Assembly: GCA_023388075.1 (NCBI GenBank)
Contig: JAEWGX010000026.1
Coordinates: 1 to 29,365 of the forward strand
From: Pseudomonadota bacterium
Lineage (GTDB): Bacteria; Pseudomonadota; Gammaproteobacteria; Burkholderiales; Burkholderiaceae_E
Direction of reading: 5' to 3'
DNA length: 29,365 nt
Position 1 is the stretch's first letter. Every line of letters starts with the position of its first letter. Positions 18,261 to 26,110 of the stretch are shown here, one piece after another. The notes below the pieces were generated by a model. The model saw only the letters and a list, made by a program, of their open reading frames with translations, did no database searches and was not told where the DNA came from. A program made the position numbers and the translations under genes.

Positions 18261-19183
18261 ATGCGGCGGGCGCGTCGGACGGCGGCTGGCGCTCGCTTCC
18301 GGTCACCACCTGGCGCGGCGAGCAACCGACGCGGACGGTCGACGCGGTCGCCTGCGAGGTGCCGATCGCGCTAGAGTTCAACGGCATCGCCCACGCGGTG
18401 ATGCTCGCGTCGCCGACCGACCTGCCGGACTTCGCCCTCGGGTTCTCGCTCTCGGAAGGCGTCCTGGACAGCCCCGACGACCTGCTGGAGATCGATGCCG
18501 ACGAAAGCGCGGAAGGCATCACGCTGCGCCTGCGCATCGGTGGCGCCGCGTTCCATCGACTGAAGGTGCGGCGCCGCTCGCTCGCGGGACGCACCGGGTG
18601 CGGCCTGTGCGGGGTCGAGGCGCTGTCCCAGGTGGTCCGCGACATCCCCCCGCTGCCCCGATCGGGCGCGCGCTTCGAGCCGGCCGCCGTCGGTGCCGCG
18701 TTCGCCGCACTGCGCAGCCGCCAGCGTCTGCATGACGCCACCGGGGCGGTGCACGCCGCCGCGTGGGCCTCGGCAGACGGCACGATCGAGCTGATTCGCG
18801 AGGACGTGGGCCGGCACAACGCCCTGGACAAGCTGATCGGCGCCCTGGCGCGCCAGGACGGGCCGGCGCCGGCACGGGACGCCGCCGCGGGCGTCGGTGG
18901 ATCATCCGGAGCCGGCTTCATCGCGGTCAGCAGCCGCGCCAGCGTCGAGATGGTCCAGAAGGCGGTCATCGCGGGCGCGCCCCTGCTCGCCGCGGCCTCG
19001 GCCGCGACCACGCTCGCGGTCGACGTCGCCCGTGCGAGCCGCCTCACCCTGGTCGGCTTCGTGCGCAGCGATCGATTGACCGTCTACAGCCACCCTGCCC
19101 GCCTGAGCCCGCGCGACGCCGCGCCGGCGGGCACTGCAACGGAAACGACGCGAGAGACTTCATCGTGCACGCCGAGCCCCTAG
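18257..19183 (+). CDS. fdsC: Formate dehydrogenase accessory sulfurtransferase FdhD/FdsC
   Basis: 308 residues from a GTG at 18257, which gives the GTGA overlap with fdsA. The nearby ATG at 18261 is out of frame. The protein transfers sulfur from the cysteine desulfurase to the Mo-bis-PGD cofactor and delivers it to the formate dehydrogenase; in Rhodobacter/Cupriavidus FdsC this is the cofactor-binding chaperone. The family loop is GRTGCGLCG, with Cys115 and Cys118 corresponding to the CxxC of E. coli FdhD. Other family features are LASPTDLPDFALGFSLSEG, EDVGRHNALDKLIG and the C-terminal VSSRASVEMVQKAVIAG-type segment. The long Ala/Thr/Ser-rich tail after about residue 285 overlaps the fdsD coding region by 19 bases and is probably not structural. 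Confidence 0.95.
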   Translation: MNAAGASDGGWRSLPVTTWRGEQPTRTVDAVACEVPIALEFNGIAHAVMLASPTDLPDFALGFSLSEGVLDSPDDLLEIDADESAEGITLRLRIGGAAFHRLKVRRRSLAGRTGCGLCGVEALSQVVRDIPPLPRSGARFEPAAVGAAFAALRSRQRLHDATGAVHAAAWASADGTIELIREDVGRHNALDKLIGALARQDGPAPARDAAAGVGGSSGAGFIAVSSRASVEMVQKAVIAGAPLLAAASAATTLAVDVARASRLTLVGFVRSDRLTVYSHPARLSPRDAAPAGTATETTRETSSCTPSP

Positions 19184-19401
19184 TCAAGATGGTCAACGAG
19201 ATCGGCCGTCACTTCGAGGCCATGCCCCAGCGCGACGCCGCGCTGAAAAGCGTCGCGCAGCACCTGAAGAGCTTCTGGGATCCCAGGATGCGGCGCGCGC
19301 TCCTCGCGCACGTCGACGCGCATGCGGCCTCGCGCAGCGACGACGGGCTGCTGCCGTTCGCCGCGGCCGCGATCGCGGCGCATCGGACGCTGATCGAATG
19401 A
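19165..19401 (+). CDS. fdsD: Formate dehydrogenase delta subunit
   Basis: 78 residues from a GTG at 19165, inside the end of fdsC. The sequence begins VHAEPLVKMVNEIGRHFEAMP and contains FWDPRMRRALLAHVD, matching the small FdsD subunit found only with NAD-dependent formate dehydrogenases. The family N-terminus with LV(K/R)M-NEIG supports the GTG over the ATG at 19189, which would give 70 residues. A GAGAGA purine tract lies upstream. FdsD is needed for assembly or stability of the complex in some species, although its exact role is unclear. It is the last gene of the operon and converges on the lyase gene, with 14 bases between them. Confidence 0.92.
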   Translation: MHAEPLVKMVNEIGRHFEAMPQRDAALKSVAQHLKSFWDPRMRRALLAHVDAHAASRSDDGLLPFAAAAIAAHRTLIE

Positions 19402-19415
19402 GCCGCTGAGCGCGC

Positions 19416-20303
19416 CTACCCACGCCGCTCCTGCGGCCGCGGCTCGTAGCGATCCTCGAGCGCCGCCCAGCGGGAGAACCCGATGATCCGCTTGTATTCC
19501 TCGAAACCCACTCCGCTGCCGACGAGCTTCAGCTCGCCGCTCTTCAGGTCCGCCAGGCTGTCCTGCATGAGCCGGGTGATGCGCATCAGGAGCGAGATCC
19601 CGTAGATGACGATGCGGAATCCGAGCGACTCCAGCTCCGCCGGCCTCAGGATGGGCGTGCGCCCGCCCTCTAGCATGTTGGCCATCAGCCGGATGCCGGC
19701 GAGCTCGGCACCGATGCGCCGCATTTCCTCCACCGATTCCGGGGCCTCCACGAACACCGCGTCGGCGCCAGCCCGCGCGTAGCGCTCGCCGCGGCGCAGC
19801 GCCTCCTCGATGCCGTGGACTTCACGGGCATCCGTGCGCGCGATGATGTAGGTGGCAGGGTCCAGCCGGTTCTCCGCTGCCGCCCGGATGCGGCCCTCCA
19901 TCTGGCCGGTGGCGAGGAGCTCCTTGCCGGCGATGTGGCCGCAACGCTTCGGCGAGACCTGGTCCTCGAAGAACAACGCCTGCGCGCCCATGCGCTCATA
20001 AGTGTGCACGGCGTGGACGACGTTCTTGACGTCGCCGTAGCCGTTGTCGATATCGACCAGCACGGGAAGGTCGCTGGCGGCCATGATGTCGCGGATGCCG
20101 GCGGAGATCTCGCCGAGCCCGGCCAGTCCGATGTCGGGCAGCCCGTAACGCACGCCGACGAGCGGGAAGCCGCCGATGAAATAGGCCTTGAATCCGGCCT
20201 GCCGGATCAGCATGGCCGACAACGCATCGTGCGCGCCGGGCAGCACCAGCGGCCGTTCGGTCTCCACCAGTTCCCGGAAATGCGTACCCTTCACCGCGGT
20301 CAT
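19416..20303 (-). CDS. Isocitrate lyase/PEP mutase superfamily enzyme (oxaloacetate decarboxylase-like)
   Basis: 295 residues from an ATG at 20303, preceded by ACGGAGG with good spacing. It is a (beta/alpha)8 enzyme of the isocitrate lyase/phosphoenolpyruvate mutase superfamily, which cleaves or rearranges C-C or C-P bonds of 2-oxoacids using Mg2+. Visible landmarks are PLVLPGAHDALSAMLI, YFIGGFPLVGVRYGLPD, the metal-site Asp84/Asp86 in VDIDNGYG, the KRCGH catalytic loop (119-123, Cys121), IIARTDAR and ANMLEGG. The length fits methylisocitrate-lyase-like and oxaloacetate-decarboxylase-like members. The KRCGH cysteine favours a lyase. The substrate cannot be fixed from sequence. It is divergent from a class I aminotransferase, with a strong inverted repeat between them. 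An extended in-frame reading upstream to 20678 runs into non-conserved sequence and the aminotransferase gene, so it is not used. Confidence 0.9.
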   Translation of the reverse strand: MTAVKGTHFRELVETERPLVLPGAHDALSAMLIRQAGFKAYFIGGFPLVGVRYGLPDIGLAGLGEISAGIRDIMAASDLPVLVDIDNGYGDVKNVVHAVHTYERMGAQALFFEDQVSPKRCGHIAGKELLATGQMEGRIRAAAENRLDPATYIIARTDAREVHGIEEALRRGERYARAGADAVFVEAPESVEEMRRIGAELAGIRLMANMLEGGRTPILRPAELESLGFRIVIYGISLLMRITRLMQDSLADLKSGELKLVGSGVGFEEYKRIIGFSRWAALEDRYEPRPQERRG

Positions 20304-20344
20304 GTCAGCCTCCGTCCCCACGTCCTGGCTCGCCGGCCCGATGC

Positions 20345-20377
20345 TGCCGCCGCCAATGATATTGCGCCGCGGCGGTA
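20345..20377. promoter_or_regulatory. Inverted repeat in the divergent lyase/aminotransferase intergenic region
   Basis: TGCCGCCGC at 20345-20353 and GCGGCGGTA at 20369-20377 are inverted copies agreeing in 8 of 9 positions. The centre contains CAATGATATTG at 20354-20364, itself a palindrome with CAAT/ATTG arms. The element lies 42 bases upstream of the lyase start and about 100 bases upstream of the aminotransferase start. This suggests a shared operator or a structured leader. No obvious regulator gene is adjacent. Confidence 0.45.
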
Positions 20378-20478
20378 CCATCCATTTGACCTCGCCCATC
20401 AGCTGCAGGCGCGCCGAACGCATCGTCGAGGCTTGGTTCGATCTCAGCGCCGGCAGGAAACCGGATCTTCCGACTTCA

Positions 20479-21690
20479 ATGAGTACCGCTCTCCCCTTTC
20501 CTCTCGCCGCACGCACCGCCCGCATCGAGCCCTTCCACGTCATGGAGCTCGTCAAGCGGGCGGCAGCGCTGCAGGCATCCGGCCGCCCGGTGATCCACAT
20601 GAGCATCGGCGAACCCGACTTCACCGCGCCGCCGCCGGTGATCACGGCCATGGAGCAGGCCGCGCGCGAGGGGCACACCGGCTATACGCCCGCGCTCGGC
20701 ATCGAGCCGCTGCGCCGCGCGATCGCCGACGACTACCGCAACCGCTACGGCGTGGAAGTCGATCCGCACCGGATCATCGTGACGGCGGGTGCCTCCGCCG
20801 CGCTCACGCTTGCCTGCACCGCGCTGGTCAACCCGGGCGACGAGGTGCTGCTCACGGACCCGAGCTATCCCTGCAACCGCCACTTCATCGCTGCGGCCGA
20901 CGGCGTGCCGCTCCTGGTCCCGGTCGGGCCGCAGACGCGCTTCCAGCTCACGGCCGAGCTGCTGCGCCAGCATTGGAACGCTGGCGCCGATCGCGTCAAG
21001 GGCGTCATGATCGCCTCGCCCGCCAATCCCACCGGCACGTCGATCCCTTTCGACGAGTTGACCGCCATCGTGCAGGAAGTGCGCCAGCGCGGCGGCTTCA
21101 CGCTGGTGGACGAGATCTACCTCGATCTCTCCTACGGAATGCCGGGAGAACCGGCAAGGCCGCGTACCGCGCTCGAGTTGGGGGACGACGTCATCGTCAC
21201 CAACAGTTTCTCCAAGTTCTTCAGCATGACCGGCTGGCGGCTGGGCTGGATGGTGGTGCCGCCCGCGCTGGTGCCTGTCTTCGAAAAGCTCGCGCAGAAC
21301 CTCTACATCTGCCCTTCCGCGCTCGCGCAGCACGCGGCGCTCGCGTGCTTCACACCGGCATGCCTGGGCATCTACGGGCAGCGGCGCGAGTCGTTCCGCG
21401 AGCGGCGGGACTTCATCGTGCCGGCACTGGAATCGATCGGCCTCCAGGTACCGGCACATCCGGATGGGGCCTTCTACGTCTACGTCGACTGCAGCGGCAC
21501 CGGCCTCACCAGCACGGAGCTCTGCAACCGGCTGCTTGAGGAGGCGTACGTGTCGCTCGTGCCGGGCACGGACTTCGGCCACGCCGAGCCGGAGCGCTAC
21601 CTGCGCTTGTCCTATGCCACGGCGCGCCCACTGCTGGCGGAGGCGATCGATCGCATGGGCGACTGGCTGAAGCGCCGCAGCCAGGCCTGA
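20479..21690 (+). CDS. Pyridoxal phosphate class I aminotransferase (aspartate/aromatic type)
   Basis: 403 residues from an ATG at 20479. Fold type I motifs are complete: PVIHMSIGEPDFTAPP, TGYTPALGIEPLRRAIA, TAGASAALTLA, TDPSYPCNRHFI, SPANPTGT (NPTG 183-186), Asp211-Glu212-Ile-Tyr214, and the PLP lysine Lys246 in TNSFSKFFSMTGWRLGW. Class I members of this size (AspC/AlaA-like) use aspartate, alanine, glutamate or aromatic amino acids. The sequence does not decide which. It is divergent from the lyase-type enzyme. One reading is that the pair handles oxaloacetate and aspartate or a related 2-oxoacid, but that is speculation. The upstream ATG at 20188 in the same frame crosses the divergent gene and is rejected. 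It converges on a small membrane protein gene after 25 bases. Confidence 0.93.
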   Translation: MSTALPFPLAARTARIEPFHVMELVKRAAALQASGRPVIHMSIGEPDFTAPPPVITAMEQAAREGHTGYTPALGIEPLRRAIADDYRNRYGVEVDPHRIIVTAGASAALTLACTALVNPGDEVLLTDPSYPCNRHFIAAADGVPLLVPVGPQTRFQLTAELLRQHWNAGADRVKGVMIASPANPTGTSIPFDELTAIVQEVRQRGGFTLVDEIYLDLSYGMPGEPARPRTALELGDDVIVTNSFSKFFSMTGWRLGWMVVPPALVPVFEKLAQNLYICPSALAQHAALACFTPACLGIYGQRRESFRERRDFIVPALESIGLQVPAHPDGAFYVYVDCSGTGLTSTELCNRLLEEAYVSLVPGTDFGHAEPERYLRLSYATARPLLAEAIDRMGDWLKRRSQA

Positions 21691-21715
21691 TGCCGGCGCG
21701 GGTGAAGGCGCCGCC

Positions 21716-21985
21716 TCAGGCCTTCGCGAGCTGCCACGCCACCACCACCGCGAGTGCCGTCGGCACCGCGAAGACGACGGCGAGGATCGGCAGCTCCTGG
21801 GCGACCGTGTAGCCTGCCTTGGTGACCCCGACCCACAGGTTGACCAGGGACACCACCAGCCACAGCGGCACGAAGGCCTTCGCGGCCACGGCCATGCCGG
21901 CGGCGTCTTCACCCCAGAGCTTGCCGAACAACACGAAGACGCCAAGCAGGACGGCGCCACCGATGATGACGAGCAGCATGTGCAT
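21716..21985 (-). CDS. Small hypothetical integral membrane protein
   Basis: 89 residues from an ATG at 21985, with GGAGG six bases upstream. The protein has three likely transmembrane helices: LLVIIGGAVLLGVFVLF (about 4-20), AFVPLWLVVSLVNLWVGV (about 38-55) and LPILAVVFAVPTALAVVVAW (about 66-85). The short loop KLWGEDAAG separates the first two, and TKAGYTVAQE separates the last two. I do not recognise a functional family; similar small proteins are usually annotated as uncharacterised membrane proteins. The good ribosome binding site and clean helix spacing support it as real. It lies 62 bases downstream of the transglycosylase-like gene on the same strand and may be cotranscribed with it. 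Confidence 0.78.
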   Translation of the reverse strand: MHMLLVIIGGAVLLGVFVLFGKLWGEDAAGMAVAAKAFVPLWLVVSLVNLWVGVTKAGYTVAQELPILAVVFAVPTALAVVVAWQLAKA

Positions 21986-22047
21986 CTCTACCTCCAGGTC
22001 ATTTCTGCCGGCCCACGCTTGCTGCCGACGATCGAAGCGGGCCGGTG

Positions 22048-22830
22048 CTACATCCCCAGGCTGCGCCCCGTCCCGACACCGGATGCGGTGGTCGACCCGG
22101 CGTGTGCCGAACCACTGCCGGCTTCGATGACCGGCGCGTCCAGCGCCCGCACCACCGCGTCGAACTCGTCCCTGCGATCCAGCACCTTGGCACCGTAGCC
22201 GCCATCGCTCGGGAGCAGCGCGGCGCCCACGTAGGCCTTGAGGCCCGCCGCGATGTCGCCGTAGCGATCGATATACTCGCTCAGGATGCGCGTGCCGACG
22301 CGGATGTTGGCCAGCGGCTCCCAGGCGGCGTCGACGCCGCCGAACCGCTCGAACTTGCTCGCGTGCACGCGGGTCAGCACCTGCATCAGGCCCTCCGCGC
22401 CGGCGACGCTCGCCGCGCGGTAGTCGAAGCTCGATTCCACCGCGATCACGGCCAGGACGAGATGGGGATCCACCCGGTACTCGCGGGCCGCCCGGTAGGC
22501 GTAGTGCACGAAGCGCTCGACCAGGCGGCTGCCCACGCGGTAGCTGCGTGCGATGTGGCTCGCGATCGCGCGTTGCTCCCGGGACAGGCGCACCGGCGGC
22601 AGCGGCTTGGCGTCGTAGGGAATGGGAACGCGCGCCGTCTGCACCGGATCGTCGCGCAACCGGTCGGCCGCGACTGGTGGCGGCGACCCGATCGGGTTGT
22701 CGTCGGGCCCCGCGACATGGTCGTCTGGCACCGCGATCCAACCGTCGTGCTCCACGGTGGCGCTCGCGTTGCACGGTGCCGCCGCGAACACCGCGGCGAC
22801 CAGCGGCGACAGGCAAGACTTGATGGCCAT
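22048..22830 (-). CDS. Exported lytic transglycosylase-like protein with divergent SLT motifs
   Basis: 260 residues from an ATG at 22830, preceded by AGGAG six bases upstream. A signal peptide is likely (residues 1-24, MAIKSC then LSPLVAAVFAAAP, cleavage around NASA-T). The SLT-type domain is at about 105-225. It contains the catalytic Glu132 in VIAVESSFDY and the usual GLMQ segment, but it reads GLMQVLTRVH instead of GLMQI(M/L)P. Where YNAGPG is expected it reads KAYVGAALLP. Family members cleave the peptidoglycan glycan strand in the periplasm to form 1,6-anhydro-muropeptides. The changes leave the catalytic Glu intact but alter the substrate groove, so activity is uncertain. The 77-residue N-terminal part before the domain is Pro-rich and probably unstructured. 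Confidence 0.85.
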   Translation of the reverse strand: MAIKSCLSPLVAAVFAAAPCNASATVEHDGWIAVPDDHVAGPDDNPIGSPPPVAADRLRDDPVQTARVPIPYDAKPLPPVRLSREQRAIASHIARSYRVGSRLVERFVHYAYRAAREYRVDPHLVLAVIAVESSFDYRAASVAGAEGLMQVLTRVHASKFERFGGVDAAWEPLANIRVGTRILSEYIDRYGDIAAGLKAYVGAALLPSDGGYGAKVLDRRDEFDAVVRALDAPVIEAGSGSAHAGSTTASGVGTGRSLGM

Positions 22831-23065
22831 CCAGGCTCCTTGTCGATCGCGGAGCTTCTCTGTCTCCGTAGGATTGGCGGTCGTGCGGGCATCCGGACAG
22901 CGACGGATGCCGGGCTGGCGGGCCGCGAAGGTCTTGCGCCGCGGCCGGGCGTGGCGAATTCTAGCAGCGCGCCTGGTGGCCACCGCGAGGGTTTTCCCGG
23001 CCGAATGATCGACTGCTTCACGGGCGCGGGACGGATCGATTCCCCGCCGTGAGAAAATCCACGCG
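22831..23065. other. 235-bp divergent intergenic region (transglycosylase/ubiD)
   Basis: On the minus strand TAGAAT (complement of 22958-22963) is a good -10 for the transglycosylase-like gene, but no -35 match lies 16-18 bases upstream. A GGTGGCCACC palindrome lies just beyond it. I see no convincing promoter for ubiD and no small gene. Confidence 0.35.
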
Positions 23066-24628
23066 ATGAGCGCACGATACACCGACCTTCGCGACTTCCT
23101 GAGGCTGCTTGAATCGCGAGGCGAGCTCAAGCGCATCGCCGAGCCGGTCTCGCCGCACCTGGAGATGACCGAGATCTCGGACCGGGTGCTGCGCGCGGCC
23201 GGCCCGGCGCTGCTCTTCGAGAATCCCCGGCACGGCGAACGGCATTGGGACATCCCCGTGCTCGCGAATCTCTTCGGCACGCCCGAGCGGGTCGCGCTCG
23301 GCATGGGCGAGGAGTCCGTGCAGGCACTGCGCGAGGTCGGCAAGCTGCTCGCGTACCTGAAGGAACCGGAACCGCCTCGCGGGCTGCGGGACGCCTGGGA
23401 GAAGTGGCCGGTCCTCAAGCAGGTGCTCAACATGGCCCCGCGCGTGGTCGGCAAGCCACCGTGCCAGCAGCAGGTCATCGAGCGCGAGGCGGTCGACCTG
23501 GAACGGCTGCCCGTCCAGACCTGCTGGCCCGGGGACGCCGGGCCGCTCGTCACCTGGGGCCTGGTCGTCACGCGCGGACCCGCGCGACCGCGACAGAACC
23601 TCGGCATCTATCGCCAGCAGGTGATCGGCCGGGACAAGCTCATCATGCGCTGGCTGGCGCATCGCGGCGGCGCGCTGGATTTCCAGGCGCATCGCGCGGC
23701 TCGCCCCGGCACGCCGTTCCCGATCGCCGTCGTGCTGGGCGCGGATCCGGCCACCACGCTCGGCGCCGTCACGCCGGTGCCCGATTCACTCTCCGAGTAC
23801 CAGTTCGCCGGGCTCTTGCGCGGCGCGAAGACCGAGCTCGCCGCCTGCCTGGGCAGCGACCTGCAGGTGCCGGCTTCCGCGGAGATCGTGCTGGAAGGCG
23901 CGATCCATCCCGATGCCGACGGAACCGCGACCGAAGCGCATGCGCGCCGGCTCAGCCACGCCGGCAGCCTCCCGCCCCAGGCGTCGACGGGCTACGAGAT
24001 GGCGATCGAGGGTCCCTTCGGCGACCACACCGGCTACTACAACGAGCGCGAGTGGTTTCCGGTCTTCACGGTCGAGCGGATCACGATGCGCGAGCGGCCG
24101 CTCTACCACTCGACCTACACCGGCAAGCCGCCGGACGAGCCGGCCGTCCTGGGCGTCGCCTTGAACGAGGTGTTCGTGCCGCTGCTTCGCAAGCAGTTTC
24201 CCGAGATCACGGATTTCTACCTGCCCCCCGAAGGCTGCTCCTACCGGCTTGCGGTGGTTTCGATGCGCAAGGCCTATCCGGGGCACGCCAAGCGGGTGAT
24301 GTTCGGCATCTGGAGCTTCCTTCGCCAGTTCATGTACACCAAGTTCATCGTGGTCTGCGACGACGACGTGGACGTGCGCGACTGGAAGGAGGTCATCTGG
24401 GCGATGACCACCCGGGTGGACCCGGTGCGGGACATGACGCTGGTGGAGAACACGCCCATCGACTACCTCGACTTCGCCTCGCCCGTGAGCGGCCTCGGCT
24501 CCAAGGTGGGCATCGACGCCACCGGCAAGTGGCACGGCGAGACCAACCGCGAATGGGGTCGCGTGATCGCGATGGATGCCACGGTCAAGGACCGGGTGGA
24601 CGCGATCTGGTCGAAGCTCGGGCTGTAG
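23066..24628 (+). CDS. ubiD: UbiD family decarboxylase (4-hydroxy-3-polyprenylbenzoate decarboxylase)
   Basis: 520 residues from an ATG at 23066, starting MSARYTDLRDFLRLLESRGELKRI, the standard UbiD N-terminus. The enzyme uses prenylated FMN made by UbiX to decarboxylate 4-hydroxy-3-polyprenylbenzoate in ubiquinone synthesis. Conserved stretches include ALLFENPRHG, LPVQTCWPGDAGP, RQNLGIYRQQVIGRDKL, TPFPIAVVLGADP, EIVLEGAI and the active-site EGPFGDHTGYY (Glu315). The C-terminal part has DDDVDVRDWKEVIWAMTTR and the terminal VDAIWSKLGL. The length is slightly above the 490-500 residues typical of bacterial UbiD. Homologues acting on aromatic acids exist, but overall similarity to the ubiquinone enzyme is strong. 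The gene converges on dacB, with 33 bases between the ends. There is no strong ribosome binding site (GAGAAAA is 12 bases upstream). Confidence 0.95.
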   Translation: MSARYTDLRDFLRLLESRGELKRIAEPVSPHLEMTEISDRVLRAAGPALLFENPRHGERHWDIPVLANLFGTPERVALGMGEESVQALREVGKLLAYLKEPEPPRGLRDAWEKWPVLKQVLNMAPRVVGKPPCQQQVIEREAVDLERLPVQTCWPGDAGPLVTWGLVVTRGPARPRQNLGIYRQQVIGRDKLIMRWLAHRGGALDFQAHRAARPGTPFPIAVVLGADPATTLGAVTPVPDSLSEYQFAGLLRGAKTELAACLGSDLQVPASAEIVLEGAIHPDADGTATEAHARRLSHAGSLPPQASTGYEMAIEGPFGDHTGYYNEREWFPVFTVERITMRERPLYHSTYTGKPPDEPAVLGVALNEVFVPLLRKQFPEITDFYLPPEGCSYRLAVVSMRKAYPGHAKRVMFGIWSFLRQFMYTKFIVVCDDDVDVRDWKEVIWAMTTRVDPVRDMTLVENTPIDYLDFASPVSGLGSKVGIDATGKWHGETNREWGRVIAMDATVKDRVDAIWSKLGL

Positions 24629-24661
24629 CCGGGGCAGGCGCGAGCCTCGAGGCGGCGGCGC

Positions 24662-26110
24662 TCAGCCGTTCTGGTACACCCAGCGCAGGACGGCGTCCTG
24701 CGCCTTGCGCGCGCCCTCGGCGAGCGGCCGGTTGATCAGCAACGCCACCGCATAGCGCTCGCCGGATTCCGCGGTCACGTAGCCCGCGATGGCCCGCACG
24801 TCGCGCAGCGTCCCGGTCTTGATGAAGGCGTTGCCTGCGACCGGATGGCGGCGCAGCCGCGCCCGCATGGTGCCGTCGATGCCGACCTGCGGCAGCGAAT
24901 CGATGAAGAGCCCGGCATTCGGTCCCTGGTCGGCATGCGCGAGCACCGCGGTCAGGTCGCGCGCGGAGATGCGCTCGATCCGCGAAAGCCCGGAGCCGTT
25001 CTCGATCACCAGCGACGGCAGCGGCAGCCCCTGCCCGAAATACCAGTCAGAGACCACGCGGCGAGCATCCTCGAGGGTGGCCGGCGTCTCCTGGCGGTCA
25101 GCGGCGATCTGCAGGAGCAGCATTCGCGCCATGACGTTGTTGCTGAACTTGTTCACGTCGCGCACCACGTCGAGCAGGTTGCGCGGCGAAACCCAGCGAT
25201 AGTAGGCCTCGCCCTTGGCGGCACCGGGGACCACCCGCGTCGAGCCGTCGAAGGTGCCGCCCGCGTTCTTCCAGGCGGCCTTGAAGAAGCCGTGGATGAA
25301 CTGCCGGTGCGAAAGCGCGGCGGCGTAGAAGTACTGCTCGCCGCAGGCCCGCACCTGGGTCCCGCGGATGCGGATCCGGGGACGCGACTCCGTGCCCACC
25401 GCATCGTCGATGGAGAAGCCGGTGCTGCCCGGACGGCATCGTCCCTTCAGCACCTTCACGTCGTTGACGACCCGCACGTCGGCGAGCGGCGGATCGAGCG
25501 ATACCGCGCGCGTCTTCGGATCGATCACGAACCGCGTGGACTTGAAGTTCATCAACGCCGCGTACGGCCGCACGTTGTACGGCTGGGAATCGTCGCCGTC
25601 GAAGGCTTCCAGCCGCTCCGGCCCCGCCGCGTAGAGCGAGTCGTCGATGACCAGGTCGCCGCGGATCTCGCGCAGCCCGGCGAGCCGCAGCTTGCCGACC
25701 AGCTCGGTCATGTCCTCGATGACCAGCTTCGGGTCGCCGCCGCCCTTGATGATCAGGTCGCCCAGCAGGACATCGCCCTCCACGCGACCGGCGGCATGTA
25801 CCTCGGTGATCCAGCGGTAGTCCGGCCCCAGCAGCTCCATCGCGGCATGCGTGGTGACGAGCTTCATGGTCGAGGCCGGATTGAGCGGCTTGTCCGGCTC
25901 GTGCTCGGCCCGAAGCGAGCCGGCGCCGAGGGGAAGCACCATCAGGCCGTACTGGTCCGGCCGGATCCCGGCCGCGGCGATGAGCCGCTCGATCGCCGAC
26001 GCATCCTGGACCGTGGTGCGGCCTTCCGTCGCGGCGCCGGCGCCGGACGCCGCGAAAGCGAGCGACCCGCTCGCGAGGAGCGCCGCCGCCACGACCTTCC
26101 CGAACCTCAT
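24662..26110 (-). CDS. dacB: D-alanyl-D-alanine carboxypeptidase/endopeptidase (PBP4, class C)
   Basis: 482 residues from an ATG at 26110 preceded by AAGGGGACC. A signal peptide of about 26 residues (MRFGKVVAAALLASGSLAFA, cleavage near GAGA-AT) sends it to the periplasm. The penicillin-binding motifs are complete: Ser80-Thr-Met-Lys83 (SxxK, nucleophile Ser80), Ser323-Asn-Asn325 (SxN) and Lys431-Thr-Gly (KTG). A large insert between SxxK and SxN, with the repeated strand-rich segments KGGGDPKLVIEDM and RGDLVIDDSLYAAG, is typical of PBP4. The enzyme trims and cleaves peptidoglycan cross-links and is non-essential in most species. The length matches E. coli DacB (477). It is followed downstream by ubiD, convergently. 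Confidence 0.96.
   Translation of the reverse strand: MRFGKVVAAALLASGSLAFAASGAGAATEGRTTVQDASAIERLIAAAGIRPDQYGLMVLPLGAGSLRAEHEPDKPLNPASTMKLVTTHAAMELLGPDYRWITEVHAAGRVEGDVLLGDLIIKGGGDPKLVIEDMTELVGKLRLAGLREIRGDLVIDDSLYAAGPERLEAFDGDDSQPYNVRPYAALMNFKSTRFVIDPKTRAVSLDPPLADVRVVNDVKVLKGRCRPGSTGFSIDDAVGTESRPRIRIRGTQVRACGEQYFYAAALSHRQFIHGFFKAAWKNAGGTFDGSTRVVPGAAKGEAYYRWVSPRNLLDVVRDVNKFSNNVMARMLLLQIAADRQETPATLEDARRVVSDWYFGQGLPLPSLVIENGSGLSRIERISARDLTAVLAHADQGPNAGLFIDSLPQVGIDGTMRARLRRHPVAGNAFIKTGTLRDVRAIAGYVTAESGERYAVALLINRPLAEGARKAQDAVLRWVYQNG

Noticed and set aside
13122..19401. Possible selenocysteine formate dehydrogenase
   Set aside because: The metal ligand codon in fdsA encodes cysteine (Cys378), and there is no in-frame TGA.
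20188..20478. N-terminal extension of the class I aminotransferase to an ATG at 20188
   Set aside because: It would run through the start of the divergent lyase gene, and the added residues do not resemble aminotransferases.
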